Below the pieces are notes generated by a model, which was not told where the DNA came from, ran no database searches, and was given only the letters and a program-made list of their open reading frames with translations. A program made the translations under genes and the position numbers. Source: Gammaproteobacteria bacterium (GTDB lineage Bacteria > Pseudomonadota > Gammaproteobacteria > Thiohalobacterales > Thiohalobacteraceae). Taken from it: a stretch of 50,997 bases of DNA. The stretch's first letter is position 1. Each line of letters opens with the position of its first letter. Where the stretch lies: assembly GCA_002699185.1 (NCBI GenBank), contig PABG01000096.1:1-50997 (forward strand), written 5' to 3'. Of the stretch, positions 15,934-24,564 are shown piece after piece.

Positions 15934-16578
15934 ATGCTCGAAGTTCATGCCTCCATGCGGATTCGCAACCAGCCGCTGAAACGCACCCCTGTGATCCTCT
16001 ATCTGGACACGGATCCCGAGCATCCGCTGACCGCCAGTACCGACCGCGAGGGCGTGGCGGTGTTCGACATCCCCCCGGCCAGCGGCAAGATCAGCGTCAT
16101 GGGTGCGGTGCGCTACCACGGACACCTCGAGGGCCGGGTGGACATCAGCATCTGGTCGCCCACCGATGGTGACAGCGTCTATACCCGCGGCGCCCCCGGC
16201 GGCAGCAAGGGCGGCAGTACCGCCTACCCCAACATGAAGACCCGCACCCTCGAGGTGGACGGCCAGGAGATCGTCACCGACAGCGAGGGCTACCTGGTGG
16301 ATCTGGACGACTGGTCAGAAGGCTTCGTGCGCGCCGAGGCCGCCGTAGAGGGACTGGAACTGACGCCGGAGCACTGGGAAATCATCCGCTACCTGCGCGA
16401 CTTCTACGAGCAGCACCATCTGCAGGCCAATGTGCGCGAGATCATCAAGGAGTTCCGCCAGCGCTGGGGGAAGGACAGGGGCAGCAACCGCTACCTGCAC
16501 GACCTGTTTCCACGCGGCGGTCCGCAGAAACAGGGCAACCGGCTGGCCGGGCTGCTGCGCGTGAAGGGCGAGCACTAG
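15934..16578 (+). CDS. DsrC/TusE-like protein lacking both cysteines, fused to an unknown N-terminal domain
   Basis: 214 residues; AGGAG precedes ATG 15934. The C-terminal half (about 105-214) is a clear DsrC/TusE fold: LEVDGQEIVTDSEGYLVDLDDWSE, LTPEHWEIIRYLRDFYEQ, RGSNRYLHDLFPRGGPQKQ. In DsrC the tail carries CysB and CysA; here the same places read N (KQGNRLAGL) and E (KGEH), so neither persulfide cysteine exists. Cys-less members have been called RspA in the literature on this family and are thought to be regulatory. The N-terminal about 80 residues look like a beta-rich, Ig-like or regulatory-like domain (LTASTDREGVAVFDIPPASG), joined by a Gly/Ser-rich linker (about 84-97). I know of no such fusion. 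The sseA neighbourhood suggests sulfur sensing rather than sulfur transfer. Confidence 0.82.
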   Translation: MLEVHASMRIRNQPLKRTPVILYLDTDPEHPLTASTDREGVAVFDIPPASGKISVMGAVRYHGHLEGRVDISIWSPTDGDSVYTRGAPGGSKGGSTAYPNMKTRTLEVDGQEIVTDSEGYLVDLDDWSEGFVRAEAAVEGLELTPEHWEIIRYLRDFYEQHHLQANVREIIKEFRQRWGKDRGSNRYLHDLFPRGGPQKQGNRLAGLLRVKGEH

Positions 16579-16587
16579 CAAAACCCT

Positions 16588-16696
16588 TCATTCCCCTCTC
16601 CCTTGAGGGAGAGGGGTCAGGGGTGAGGGGGTTTGCGGTCTGATCCACCCCCTCACCCTGGCCCTCTCCCCCGCACGCGGGGGGAGAGGGGAATGA
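16588..16696. repeat. Inverted repeat, CATTCCCCTCTCCC type
   Basis: The outer arms CATTCCCCTCTCCC (about 16589) and GGGAGAGGGGAATG (to 16694) enclose two inner pairs, GGTGAGGGGG/CCCCCTCACC and CCCTCTCCC/GGGAGAGGG. This is a widespread proteobacterial intergenic palindrome. It lies between the DsrC-like fusion gene and nsrR and could serve both as a terminator. Confidence 0.8.
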
Positions 16697-16736
16697 CTTG
16701 ATGCGGCCGGGAAACTTTTCAACAGCCCGCCAGGCA

Positions 16737-17177
16737 TCAGCCCACCGTGGCGGGCAGCAGCGCCTGCAGCCGTGCGCGGTTCTCCACCACCTGCGCCAGG
16801 GTGATGTCGTCCAGCACGCCGTAGAAGGCCTCTTCGGCCTGGTGGAACACCCCCCGCAGCATGCAGGCCGTCTCGATGCGGCATTCCGATCCCTGCGGAC
16901 GAAAGCACTCCACCAGGGCTGAATCGGCCTCGGTGCGGCGCAGCACGGCACCGATGGAGATCGCCTCCGGCGCCTGTTTCAGACGCACCCCACCGCCCTT
17001 GCCGCGCGTGGTCTCCACATAACCGTCGCCGGCCAGCTGATGCACCACCTTCATCAGGTGGTTCTTGGAAATCCCGTAGGCCCCGGCAATCTCGGCAATG
17101 GTGGTCACGGGCTGCTCCTGCACGGCGAGATAGATCAGCACCCGCAGGGTGTAGTCGCTGAAAGTCGTCAAACGCAT
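16737..17177 (-). CDS. nsrR: Rrf2-family nitric-oxide-sensing repressor NsrR
   Basis: 146-residue winged-helix regulator, starting MRLTTFSDYTLRVLIYLA. The DNA-binding domain (about 1-75) includes AGAYGISKNHLMKVVHQL and the wing TTRGKGGGVRL. Three cysteines at the family positions, in LVECFRPQGSECRIETAC, should hold an NO-sensitive Fe-S cluster. The frame is open to 17348, but ATG 17177 preceded by AGGA matches family length. NsrR normally represses NO-detoxification genes; none is adjacent here. It is divergent from ispG, itself an Fe-S enzyme. Confidence 0.92.
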   Translation of the reverse strand: MRLTTFSDYTLRVLIYLAVQEQPVTTIAEIAGAYGISKNHLMKVVHQLAGDGYVETTRGKGGGVRLKQAPEAISIGAVLRRTEADSALVECFRPQGSECRIETACMLRGVFHQAEEAFYGVLDDITLAQVVENRARLQALLPATVG

Positions 17178-17359
17178 CGGAATGAGTCCTGCTGGCGGAA
17201 TGTCCGCCTGTCGCTGCAAGCGTATCCCGGCCGGTCCGGCGGGCCATTGACCCTGATCAGGATCCGGAACGGCGGATGGCGATACGTGCGTGGTAAAACC
17301 CCATATTCTACCCGGCCCCGGGCGGAGAGGTCTCTTCTCGGACCGCAAATCCTGTCATA

Positions 17360-18631
17360 ATGTTCCCCCGTGAATCCCCAGCCCACCCGGTATCTGCCGT
17401 GAACGCATCCCCGATCCAGCGCCGCTCCAGTGTCCCTGTCCGCATCGGTCCCGTGACCGTGGGCGGTTCAGCCCCGGTGGCGGTCCAGTCCATGACCAAC
17501 ACCGACACGGCCGACATCGAGGCCACGGCCGCCCAGGTCGCCGAACTGGCCCGCGCCGGCTCGGAACTGGTGCGCATCACGGTCAACTCGGAGGCCGCGG
17601 CCGCGGCCGTGCCCGCGATCCGGGAGCGGCTGGACGCCCGGGGCCTGGCCACGCCGCTGATCGGCGATTTCCACTTCAACGGCCACAAGCTGCTGACGAA
17701 GTACCCCGACTGTGCCCAGGCCCTGGCCAAGTACCGCATCAATCCCGGCAATGTCGGCCGTGGCAGCCGCAAGGACGAACAGTTCGCCACCATCATCGAA
17801 CTGGCCTGCCAATACGACAAGCCGGTGCGCATCGGCGTGAACTGGGGCAGCCTGGACCAGGCCCTGGTGGCGCGGATGATGGACGAGAATGCCCGCCTGC
17901 CGCAGCCGCGCGAAACCGAGGAGGTCACCCGCGAGGCCCTGATCGCCTCCGCCCTGGACAGCGCCCGCCAGGCCGAGGCCCTGGGGCTGGGGCATGATCG
18001 CATCATCCTGTCGGTGAAGATGAGCGGGGTGCAGGATCTGATCGCCGTCTATCGCGATCTGGCCGGGCGCTGCGACTATCCGCTGCACCTGGGCCTGACC
18101 GAGGCCGGCATGGGGGTGAAGGGCATCGTCTCCTCCACCGCTGCCCTGGCCGTGCTGCTGCAGGAAGGCATCGGTGACACCATCCGCATCTCGCTCACCC
18201 CCGAGCCGGGCGCGTCCCGGACTCAGGAGGTGCAGGTGGCGCAGTCCATCCTGCAGTCCATGGGCCTGCGCAGTTTCCTGCCGCAGGTGGTCTCCTGCCC
18301 GGGGTGCGGGCGCACCACCAGCACCTATTTCCAGGAACTGTCGCGGGACATCCAGTCCTACCTGCGCGAACAGATGCCGGTGTGGCGGAAACAGTATCCG
18401 GGCGTGGAGGCCATGACCGTGGCGGTGATGGGCTGCGTGGTCAACGGCCCGGGCGAGTCCAAACAGGCCAACATCGGCATCAGCCTGCCCGGCACCGGCG
18501 AACGGCCGGTCGCCCCGGTCTATGTCGACGGCGAGAAGACCGTCACCCTCAAGGGCGAGACCCTGGCGCAGGACTTCCAGGCGCTGATCGAGGACTACGT
18601 GGAGCGCAATTACGGCGTGAAGCGAGTGTAG
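17360..18631 (+). CDS. ispG: 4-hydroxy-3-methylbut-2-enyl diphosphate synthase (IspG/GcpE)
   Basis: [4Fe-4S] enzyme of the MEP pathway that converts MEcPP to HMBPP for isoprenoid synthesis. It has 423 residues, the longer proteobacterial form without the E. coli-like short linker. Visible motifs are [37 protein letters not shown] and LGLTEAGMG. The cluster ligands are in CPGCGR and [10 protein letters not shown]. An internal GTG at 17399 ([10 protein letters not shown]) is an alternative start; neither has a clear ribosome-binding site. The stop codon TAG lies inside a REP-like repeat that begins at 18628. Confidence 0.95.
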   Translation: MFPRESPAHPVSAVNASPIQRRSSVPVRIGPVTVGGSAPVAVQSMTNTDTADIEATAAQVAELARAGSELVRITVNSEAAAAAVPAIRERLDARGLATPLIGDFHFNGHKLLTKYPDCAQALAKYRINPGNVGRGSRKDEQFATIIELACQYDKPVRIGVNWGSLDQALVARMMDENARLPQPRETEEVTREALIASALDSARQAEALGLGHDRIILSVKMSGVQDLIAVYRDLAGRCDYPLHLGLTEAGMGVKGIVSSTAALAVLLQEGIGDTIRISLTPEPGASRTQEVQVAQSILQSMGLRSFLPQVVSCPGCGRTTSTYFQELSRDIQSYLREQMPVWRKQYPGVEAMTVAVMGCVVNGPGESKQANIGISLPGTGERPVAPVYVDGEKTVTLKGETLAQDFQALIEDYVERNYGVKRV

Positions 18632-18712
18632 GCCGGCATAAGCGCAGCGTTGCCGGCACTCCAGGTTGTTGTGCTGCCGGAAACGGGCCGTCTGGCCCTT
18701 ATTCCGGCCTAC
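18628..18712. repeat. REP-like palindrome, GTAGGCCGGCATAAGC type, overlapping the ispG stop
   Basis: Left end GTAGGCCGGCATAAGCGCAGC and right end TTATTCCGGCCTAC. The TAG at 18629-18631 is at once part of the repeat end and the stop codon of ispG. A short GGATTCCGGCCTGCGCCGGA hairpin follows at about 18722-18748. Confidence 0.75.
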
Positions 18713-18721
18713 GGCTGAGCT

Positions 18722-18748
18722 GGATTCCGGCCTGCGCCGGAATGACGG
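18722..18748. repeat. Hairpin repeat, ATTCCGGCCTGCGCCGGAAT type
   Basis: Single perfect hairpin of the TCATTCC..GGAATCC family. Related copies are at 2236-2302, 20153-20283 and 22915-22985. Confidence 0.7.
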
Positions 18749-18787
18749 GTTGAGTTCAGCATACACACCCGACCTTCTCCTCACTCC

Positions 18788-20047
18788 TCACCCCTTGATC
18801 TCCTCCACCCGCCAGGCATCCAGGAAGCGCTGCTGCGACTCGGTCAGCGCATCGATGCTGATGCCCAGCGTCTGCAGCTTGATCTCCGCCACCTGCCGGT
18901 CCACCAGGTCCGGCACCGCATGCACGCCGGGACTGAGTTCATCGGCGTGCTGATGCAGATGCAGCGCGGCCATGAACTGCATGGCGAAGGTCTGGTCCAT
19001 CACCTCCACCGGATGCCCCATCGCGGTCGGCGTGGCCAGGTTGACCAGCCGGCCCTCGGCGACCAGATGCAGTTCGCGGCCGTCGCTCAGGCGGAAGGCC
19101 TCGATGCCGGGCCTGACCTCCTCCCGCGTCTGTGCCATGTTCTCCAGGGCACGGGCGTCGATCTCGACATTGAAATGCCCGGCATTGGCCAGCAGCGCCC
19201 CGTCGCGCATGCGCTCGAAATGCTCGGCACGGATCACCTCGCGGTTGCCGGTGGTGGTGATGAAGATCTCGCCCCATTCAGCGGCCTCGGCCATGGCCGC
19301 CACCCGGAAGCCGGCCATGTGGGCGCGCAGGGCCTGGCGCGGCTCGATCTCGGTGACCGTGACCTGCGCGCCCAGCGCCCGGGCCTTGTGGGCGATGCCC
19401 TGGCCGCAATCGCCGTAGCCAGCCACCACCAGCTGCTTGCCGGCCAGCAGCAGGTTGGTGGTCAGCAGCAGGTTGGTCAGCGACGACTCGCCGGTGCCGT
19501 GGATATTGTCGAACTCGTGCTTCATGGGCGTATCGTTGACCGCATAGGCGGGGAAGCTCACCGCGCCCTCGCGCACCATGGCCTGCATGCGCTGCACCCC
19601 GGTGGTGGTCTGCTCACACATGCCGCGCAGACCCTGCAGCAGTTCCGGCCGCCGGTGTACCAGGCAGGCGGTCAGTTCGGCGGCATCGTCCAGGATCAGG
19701 TTGGGTGCGTGTTCCAGCGCGGCCAGATGCAGTTCCAGCAGGCGTTCCTCGCTCACGCCGCGCTCGGCATAGCCGCTGATGCCGTCCGGTTCCTTGAGCG
19801 CGGCGACCACGTCGTCCTGACTCGAACCGGGTTCACTGCCGGTGAAGACCACCTCCGCCCCGGCAGCCGCCAGGGTCTCCACGAATACGCCCGTCTTGGC
19901 TTCGATGTGGGAACAGACCGCAATGGTCAGCCCGGCAAAGGGCCGCGTCTCGCCGTAGCGGCGGCGCAGTTCGGCATGCACCGGCATGTGCGAACGCGCC
20001 CAGGCCAGCTTGCGGCGGCCGGTTTCGATATCGGGGGTGGATGACAT
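18788..20047 (-). CDS. ahcY: Adenosylhomocysteinase-like protein (archaeal-type short form)
   Basis: 419 residues. In the family, NAD-dependent enzymes hydrolyse S-adenosylhomocysteine to adenosine and homocysteine in the methyl cycle. The NAD-binding motif VVAGYGDCGQG, ITTTGNREV, GHFNVEID and AEGRLVNL..AMGHP are clear, and there is no large insertion, which resembles archaeal and Thermotoga forms. GGAG is 6 nt before ATG 20047. Several active-site motifs differ from the consensus as I know it: DDAAEL where DDGGDL is usual, EQTTTG where EETTTG is usual, and GTGES where GTGQS is usual. The Lys/Asp of KHEFDN are retained. A related substrate is possible. No metK or metF neighbour supports the assignment. 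Confidence 0.82.
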   Translation of the reverse strand: MSSTPDIETGRRKLAWARSHMPVHAELRRRYGETRPFAGLTIAVCSHIEAKTGVFVETLAAAGAEVVFTGSEPGSSQDDVVAALKEPDGISGYAERGVSEERLLELHLAALEHAPNLILDDAAELTACLVHRRPELLQGLRGMCEQTTTGVQRMQAMVREGAVSFPAYAVNDTPMKHEFDNIHGTGESSLTNLLLTTNLLLAGKQLVVAGYGDCGQGIAHKARALGAQVTVTEIEPRQALRAHMAGFRVAAMAEAAEWGEIFITTTGNREVIRAEHFERMRDGALLANAGHFNVEIDARALENMAQTREEVRPGIEAFRLSDGRELHLVAEGRLVNLATPTAMGHPVEVMDQTFAMQFMAALHLHQHADELSPGVHAVPDLVDRQVAEIKLQTLGISIDALTESQQRFLDAWRVEEIKG

Positions 20048-20381
20048 TTCCAGCTCCGGTGATTTCCGAGGCCGGACAGTGTGCAACAGGCGGGGGGGAT
20101 GGGACAAATACCGGGAGTGAGCGGAAGACCGGGTGAATCCGCTGAACTCAACCCGTCATTCCGGCGCAGGCCGGACAAAAGCGCGGAGCGCGTTGAACGC
20201 CGGTACGGCGGCCGTAGGGCGGGCACAGCGAGTGATCCATTGACCTCGGCGGCTTCTGGATCCCGGCCTGCGCCGGGATGACGAACGGTGGAGATAGCCA
20301 GCCCTCAGCAGGGAAAAGGCTGTCGCGGCTTGTTCAGTAGTGTAGTGCGTGTGATGCCGTGGGCTATCCTGGCCTCTGGCC
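20048..20381. other. 334-bp intergenic region with the CATTCCGGCGCAGGCCGG repeat
   Basis: 20153-20283 is an inverted pair: ACCCGTCATTCCGGCGCAGG on the left and CGGCCTGCGCCGGGATGACG on the right. The remaining bases hold a loose GATAGCC/GGGCTATC pair (about 20293 and 20360). No gene and no convincing riboswitch upstream of the ahcY-like gene was seen. Confidence 0.6.
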
Positions 20382-20963
20382 TCACTCCCCGAACGTCTCG
20401 CGCAGCCGGCGCAGGGTGGCGGGGCCGACGCCGTGGATGGCCAGCAGGGCCGCATCCGAACTGTGACGCACCGCCTCAGGGCTGCGCACACCAGTGGTGA
20501 AGAGGGCCTTGGCGATGCGCACGTTCACGCCGGCCTGGCGGAGTTCATTGAGAAAGTCCCGGGGCGAGACCCGCGGCTGTGGCCGCGGTTGCGGTTGCGG
20601 TTGCAGTCGGGTCCGGTGCATACCCCGGACCGGGGCGGAAGCGGTTTCGCGACGCGCGCAGGCAGGCGCAGCCGGGCGCGCCACCTGGCGGGGGATGTTG
20701 AACAGGAAATGCGCTGTCGCCATCAGGCCCGCCGAGGCCATGAGGGCAACCAGCGGGGAAGCATCAGCCGCGCCGGCCTGCAGGCCATGCAGCAGCACGC
20801 CGAGACCCAGCAGGGCGAACAGGGCGGCCTGGCCGCGGAAGGCCAGCGCCCAGCGCTGTTCCACCCGGGCCGGCAACCAGGCCCGCAGACGCTGCCCCAG
20901 CGCGGCGAAGGCCTGGTCGAACAGGGTGGCTTCCTGATACAGGTTGTCGTGTGCGGGATACAT
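20382..20963 (-). CDS. Membrane protein with a C-terminal helix-hairpin-helix motif
   Basis: 193 residues, start ATG 20963 behind a strong GGGAGGTGA site. A soluble N-terminal helix (about 1-45) is followed by two hydrophobic segments (about 50-70, ALFALLGLGVLLHG, and 78-97, VALMASAGLMATAHFLF), a Gln-Pro/Arg-Pro-rich linker (about 125-138), and a C-terminal helix-hairpin-helix-like block, AIHGVGPATLRRLRETF. HhH motifs usually bind DNA non-specifically, so a membrane-tethered DNA-binding protein is conceivable. I do not recognise a characterised family. It is on the same strand as, and downstream of, the zinc-transport genes, 152 nt after znuB. Confidence 0.72.
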   Translation of the reverse strand: MYPAHDNLYQEATLFDQAFAALGQRLRAWLPARVEQRWALAFRGQAALFALLGLGVLLHGLQAGAADASPLVALMASAGLMATAHFLFNIPRQVARPAAPACARRETASAPVRGMHRTRLQPQPQPRPQPRVSPRDFLNELRQAGVNVRIAKALFTTGVRSPEAVRHSSDAALLAIHGVGPATLRRLRETFGE

Positions 20964-21115
20964 AGTCGAATCACCTCCCTGAAGTGTTGCGTCCATCCTT
21001 GCCCGAAGCGCAGTCCCGCTCCGTGATCCGGCTCGCAATTCAGCCTCATGCTGACGGATTCCTGACGCGGAAGCCGGAAAACTGTGATTGATTTCACAGC
21101 TCACCACCTTCCCTG

Positions 21116-21901
21116 TCAACCGCGTCCGGCACGACCCGCTGCCGGTGCCCGGCGCCAGCGCGGCAGCGCCACGACCAGCGCAACCAGCGCATAACTGACC
21201 ACCAGCACCGGCCCGGCCGGCCAGTCGAACAGCAGCGCCGCCGCCAAACCGGCCAGCACCGCCGCGCCGGCACTGGCCCAGGCGACGGCCAGGGTCCATC
21301 CGGGCCAGGCCGAGGCAGCCAGCGCCGGCAGAATCAGGCTGGCGAATACCACGTACACCCCGGCCAGCTGCACCGAGGCGGTCACGGCCAGGGCAAACAG
21401 GACATAGAATCCGATCCCGGCGCGCGCACGCGGCCAGGCGAACCAGGCCAGCAGCACCAGGGCATAGAGCGGGGCAGCCACGGCCAACTCGCTCCAGCCC
21501 ACGAACAGCAGCTGACCGGAGAGCAGGTGCTGAATGGCCTCGCCGCCATGCGGCTGGTCGGCCAGCAGCAGCAGGGCCAGCGAGGCTGCCACCACGAAGC
21601 TGCTGCCGATCAGCGCTTCCTGCTGGGCCGGCAACCGGCGTTCGCTCCAGTGGAACAGCAGCGCAGCGGCCAGGGCGCAGGCCACGACCACCGCCTGCAG
21701 CAACCAGCCCGCGGCGTGCGGCCAGTAGAGTTCCATCATCACCAGACCCAGACCGGCGATCTGGGCGATGGCCAGGTCGATGAAGATGATACCGCGACGC
21801 AGAACCTCGATCCCCAGCGGGGCATGGGTCAGGCCAATCGCCAGTCCCGCGACCAGGGCAGGCAGCAGGATCCCGAGCAGTTCAGGGCTTACCGGTAACA
21901 T
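21116..21901 (-). CDS. znuB: Metal ABC transporter permease, ZnuB/MntB family
   Basis: 261-residue inner-membrane permease with about 7-8 hydrophobic segments. The ABC-3 family pattern is seen in the first half (GIEVLRRGIIFIDLAIAQIAGLG) and again in SVQLAGVYVVFASLILPA. Its start overlaps the 3' end of the substrate-binding protein gene by 20 nt, indicating translational coupling. No ATP-binding subunit gene lies next to it or anywhere in this window, so it must borrow an ATPase encoded elsewhere. Zinc is the likeliest substrate, judged from the partner protein and the His-rich neighbours; manganese is possible. Confidence 0.85.
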   Translation of the reverse strand: MLPVSPELLGILLPALVAGLAIGLTHAPLGIEVLRRGIIFIDLAIAQIAGLGLVMMELYWPHAAGWLLQAVVVACALAAALLFHWSERRLPAQQEALIGSSFVVAASLALLLLADQPHGGEAIQHLLSGQLLFVGWSELAVAAPLYALVLLAWFAWPRARAGIGFYVLFALAVTASVQLAGVYVVFASLILPALAASAWPGWTLAVAWASAGAAVLAGLAAALLFDWPAGPVLVVSYALVALVVALPRWRRAPAAGRAGRG

Positions 21902-22799
21902 GAACCGACTCCAGCTGCACCAGGGTCTGCTCGAACAGGGCGAACAGGTCGTTCACCCCGTCCGTGCCCCCGACTGTGTAGGGCAGCACCAGCACCGGCA
22001 GGCCGGTCCTGGCGGACAGCCAGTCGGCTGCCTCCGGCGCTGCGTAGGGCGTGCGCAGGATCGCGGCCGCGCCCTCCCCGCGCACCCGCTGCAGCAGCCG
22101 CTCCAGATGGGCCGCTGTCGGCGGGATACCCGGCCTCGGTTCCAGGGCGGCGACCTCGCGCAGCCCCAGCCAGTCGATGAGATACACCCAGGCCTGGTGA
22201 TGCACGATCACCGGCAGTCCCTGCAGCTGGATGCCGCGCTTCTCCCAGTCGCCGATCGCGGCATCCCACCGCCGGCGGAAATCCTCCAACCGCGCCTGAT
22301 AGTGCCGCGCCCGATCGGGATCGATGCCCTGCAGCCGCTCAGCCAGAGTCACGGCGACCCGATCGATGTTATGCGGATTCAGGTGCAGGTGGGGATTGCC
22401 CTCGGGATGCACATCGCCCTGGCTGCGATCGACGTGCTCGGGCACGTCACGCAGTTCGACCCGTGAAGCCGCCAGCAGGTGGCCCGGGGCACCGACAGCG
22501 ACCGACGGGTTGCCCGCCTTCTGCAACAGCACCGGCAGCCAGCCCACTTCCAGCCCGCCTCCAGTGCATATCAGCAGATCGGCGCGTCGCATGGCGGCGA
22601 TCAGGCTGGGTCGGGCACGGATATAATGCGGATCCTGGCGGGCATGGGTGGCGGCGAACACCGCCACCGCATCGCCGCCGATTTCCTCCGCCAGCGCGGC
22701 CCATTCGGGTTCGCAGGCGAAGACCTGCACCGGATCCGCCGCCCGGGCCAGGCCCGATGTCAGCAGCAGGATTATTGCTAATGTCCGTATATATTGCAT
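21882..22799 (-). CDS. znuA: Zinc/metal ABC transporter substrate-binding protein, ZnuA-like
   Basis: 305-residue periplasmic protein with a signal peptide, MQYIRTLAIILLLTSGLARA. GGAG lies 7 nt before ATG 22799, so the upstream frame to 22832 is not used. The metal-site signatures of the cluster A-I (ZnuA) family are present: DPHYIRARPSL, NPHLHLNPHNI and VHHQAWVYLIDWLGL, with a C-terminal GGTDGVNDLF aspartate. The charged His/Asp-rich loop of E. coli ZnuA is missing. It delivers metal to the overlapping ZnuB-like permease. No Zur box was recognised upstream. Confidence 0.87.
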   Translation of the reverse strand: MQYIRTLAIILLLTSGLARAADPVQVFACEPEWAALAEEIGGDAVAVFAATHARQDPHYIRARPSLIAAMRRADLLICTGGGLEVGWLPVLLQKAGNPSVAVGAPGHLLAASRVELRDVPEHVDRSQGDVHPEGNPHLHLNPHNIDRVAVTLAERLQGIDPDRARHYQARLEDFRRRWDAAIGDWEKRGIQLQGLPVIVHHQAWVYLIDWLGLREVAALEPRPGIPPTAAHLERLLQRVRGEGAAAILRTPYAAPEAADWLSARTGLPVLVLPYTVGGTDGVNDLFALFEQTLVQLESVHVTGKP

Positions 22800-23107
22800 A
22801 CAGAATCTCCTTGCAGCGCGGATGCAACGCAAAGGACGCGGAGACGTTTATGCCCTCCTGGGTGCGAAGGCACAGAGCAGTTCATTACATGAATTGCCGT
22901 TGTCATGCCTGGCATCGTCATCCCGAAGCACCGCGTGAACCTGTGAACACAGTGGCATCTGGATCCCGGCCTGCGCCGGGATGACAGAAAACACGTAGTC
23001 CCGTAGGTCGGATTAGCCCGCAGGGCGTAATCCGACACTGACCGCAGGCCCGTCGGGTTACGCTGCGCTAACCCGACCTACCCTGCTGCGTTGCTATCGC
23101 CCACACA
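22800..23107. other. 308-bp intergenic region packed with repeats
   Basis: 22825-22876 resembles a half copy of the AACGCAGAGGACGCAGAG family (AACGCAAAGGACGCGGAGAC). 22915-22985 is a TCATCCC..GGCCTGCGCCGGGATGACA inverted pair. 23003-23081 is a GTAGGTCGGATTAGC REP. It separates the outer-membrane protein gene from znuA, so co-transcription through it is uncertain. Confidence 0.65.
23003..23081. repeat. REP-like palindrome, GTAGGTCGGATTAGC type (stand-alone)
   Basis: Left end GTAGGTCGGATTAGCCCGC, right end GCTGCGCTAACCCGACCTAC. One end carries the GGATTAG variant and the other GGTTAG, as in copies 2 and 6. Confidence 0.85.
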
Positions 23108-24478
23108 TCAGTATTTATGCGCCCCGTGCGCACCCAGGCTCATGATGTACTGAAGAATGAACTGATCGTCCTTCAGTCCCTGTGCCGGTTCCTCGCGGTT
23201 GTACTGCAGCCGCACCCGGCTGAACTCGCTGTTGGTCCAGTCCAGCATCAGGGCATAGGCCTCGGGGTCATGGCCGCCTCCGTCCAGGGCGCTGCCGACC
23301 AGGCCGGCAGGCACGTCCGGTGCCTGCAACAGGCTGTAGCGCGCCCCGATCCGCCACTGCGGCCGGAACTTGTATACCGCCTGGACATAGCCGCCGTTGA
23401 CGGCATCGTCCACGGCCACATTCCCGGTGCCGGCGGTGGCATCGCGGTAGCTTCCATCCTCGCTGCGCCGGAAATACTCGCCCTGCAGGGTCAGTTCCCG
23501 CTGGCGGGCATTGCCGGTGGGCGCCCAGGTGTAGCGCAGATCGGCCACATACAGATCGGTATCGCCGGCAAAACCGACATCACCCTCGTTGGTCACCCGG
23601 TCGGCCGCCTCGCCCGACAGGACATAGGCCCCGACGCGCCAACTCTGGTTGTAGCCGATATCCCCGCCCAGGCGACCGTACAGGGACCAGGCCTCGGGGC
23701 CGCTGCCGGTTGAATCGCCGAACGGCAGGTCATCGCCGCGGAACACCCCGCCGCCGATCTCGGAATACAGCGCGGTCGGCAGCACATAGCTGAACTCCAC
23801 GCCGTCGTCGTTGAAGGCGTTGTTCAGAAACACGCGGCTGGGCAGCGGCCGGTCGGCGAAATCGTCCTCGTGGGTGTGGTGCTCGTTGAGATAGCCCAGG
23901 GTCCAGAAGGCGCGGCCGGCCTTCAGGCTGAGGCCGGCCGGCAGGCCGGCCCCGCCCAGGGTCTGGACATAGGCCTCCTCCAACTCGATCTTGTCCTCGC
24001 CCTCCTCGCGCACGATTGCCGCGGTCATGGCGCCGTGGAATTTATCATCGATGCTGGCCGCGACATTGAGCTCGGACTCGTCCACGGCCAGGCCCTCGCG
24101 GCCACGTTCGCCTTCCTCACCCACGCCGAAACCGGCGATTTCACTGCCGGACTCGGAGAAGCTCGACCAGCGGCCGTTGAGGATCACGCCGATGGAGGGG
24201 TTGAACTCGTTACCGTAGATCCGACGGTGCTGACCGGCCGGGGCCGGGGTCCGTGCCGGCACAGCGGACGCAGCCTCAGCACTGGTATCCCGTGGCCGCG
24301 ATTCCAGCTGTTCCAGCTTGCCCTCGAGTTCGGTGATACGGCTCTCATAGGCCTGGCGCAGGGCGCGGATCTCCTCACGCACGGCTTCCAGTTCAGCCGT
24401 TGCATTCTGATCGGCCACGGCCGGGGTGATGACGGACATGACGGCGACGGCCAGCGTCGCCCGGGTGAAATTACGCAT
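23108..24478 (-). CDS. Outer-membrane beta-barrel protein with N-terminal coiled coil
   Basis: 456 residues. The signal peptide MRNFTRATLAVAVMSVITPAVA is followed by a heptad-rich coiled coil (about 25-60, LEAVREEIRALRQAYESRITELEGKLEQLE), then a long alternating beta-strand region ending in QFILQYIMSLGAHGAHKY. The start at ATG 24478 has AGGAG upstream. A His/Asp cluster, NEHHTHEDDFADRP, lies in a predicted loop. The architecture resembles porins such as the LbtU type, but specificity is not assigned. The position upstream of znuA-znuB and downstream of a His-rich exported protein points to metal, probably zinc, passage across the outer membrane (inference). Confidence 0.8.
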   Translation of the reverse strand: MRNFTRATLAVAVMSVITPAVADQNATAELEAVREEIRALRQAYESRITELEGKLEQLESRPRDTSAEAASAVPARTPAPAGQHRRIYGNEFNPSIGVILNGRWSSFSESGSEIAGFGVGEEGERGREGLAVDESELNVAASIDDKFHGAMTAAIVREEGEDKIELEEAYVQTLGGAGLPAGLSLKAGRAFWTLGYLNEHHTHEDDFADRPLPSRVFLNNAFNDDGVEFSYVLPTALYSEIGGGVFRGDDLPFGDSTGSGPEAWSLYGRLGGDIGYNQSWRVGAYVLSGEAADRVTNEGDVGFAGDTDLYVADLRYTWAPTGNARQRELTLQGEYFRRSEDGSYRDATAGTGNVAVDDAVNGGYVQAVYKFRPQWRIGARYSLLQAPDVPAGLVGSALDGGGHDPEAYALMLDWTNSEFSRVRLQYNREEPAQGLKDDQFILQYIMSLGAHGAHKY

Positions 24479-24564
24479 TCTGTTGCTCCTGTTCCTGTAA
24501 TCACGATTCAGCGGGCACCACCGCATTCACACGTGCGGTGCCGGAAACAAACACAGTCGTTGTC

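Noticed and set aside
20048-20150. SAH riboswitch upstream of the adenosylhomocysteinase-like gene
   Set aside because: The leader does not show the expected conserved core and pairing; only C-rich unstructured sequence and a ribosome-binding site were seen.
22730-22810. Zur box near the znuA start
   Set aside because: The TATATATTGCATA stretch is inside the signal-peptide codons and does not match a Zur palindrome convincingly.
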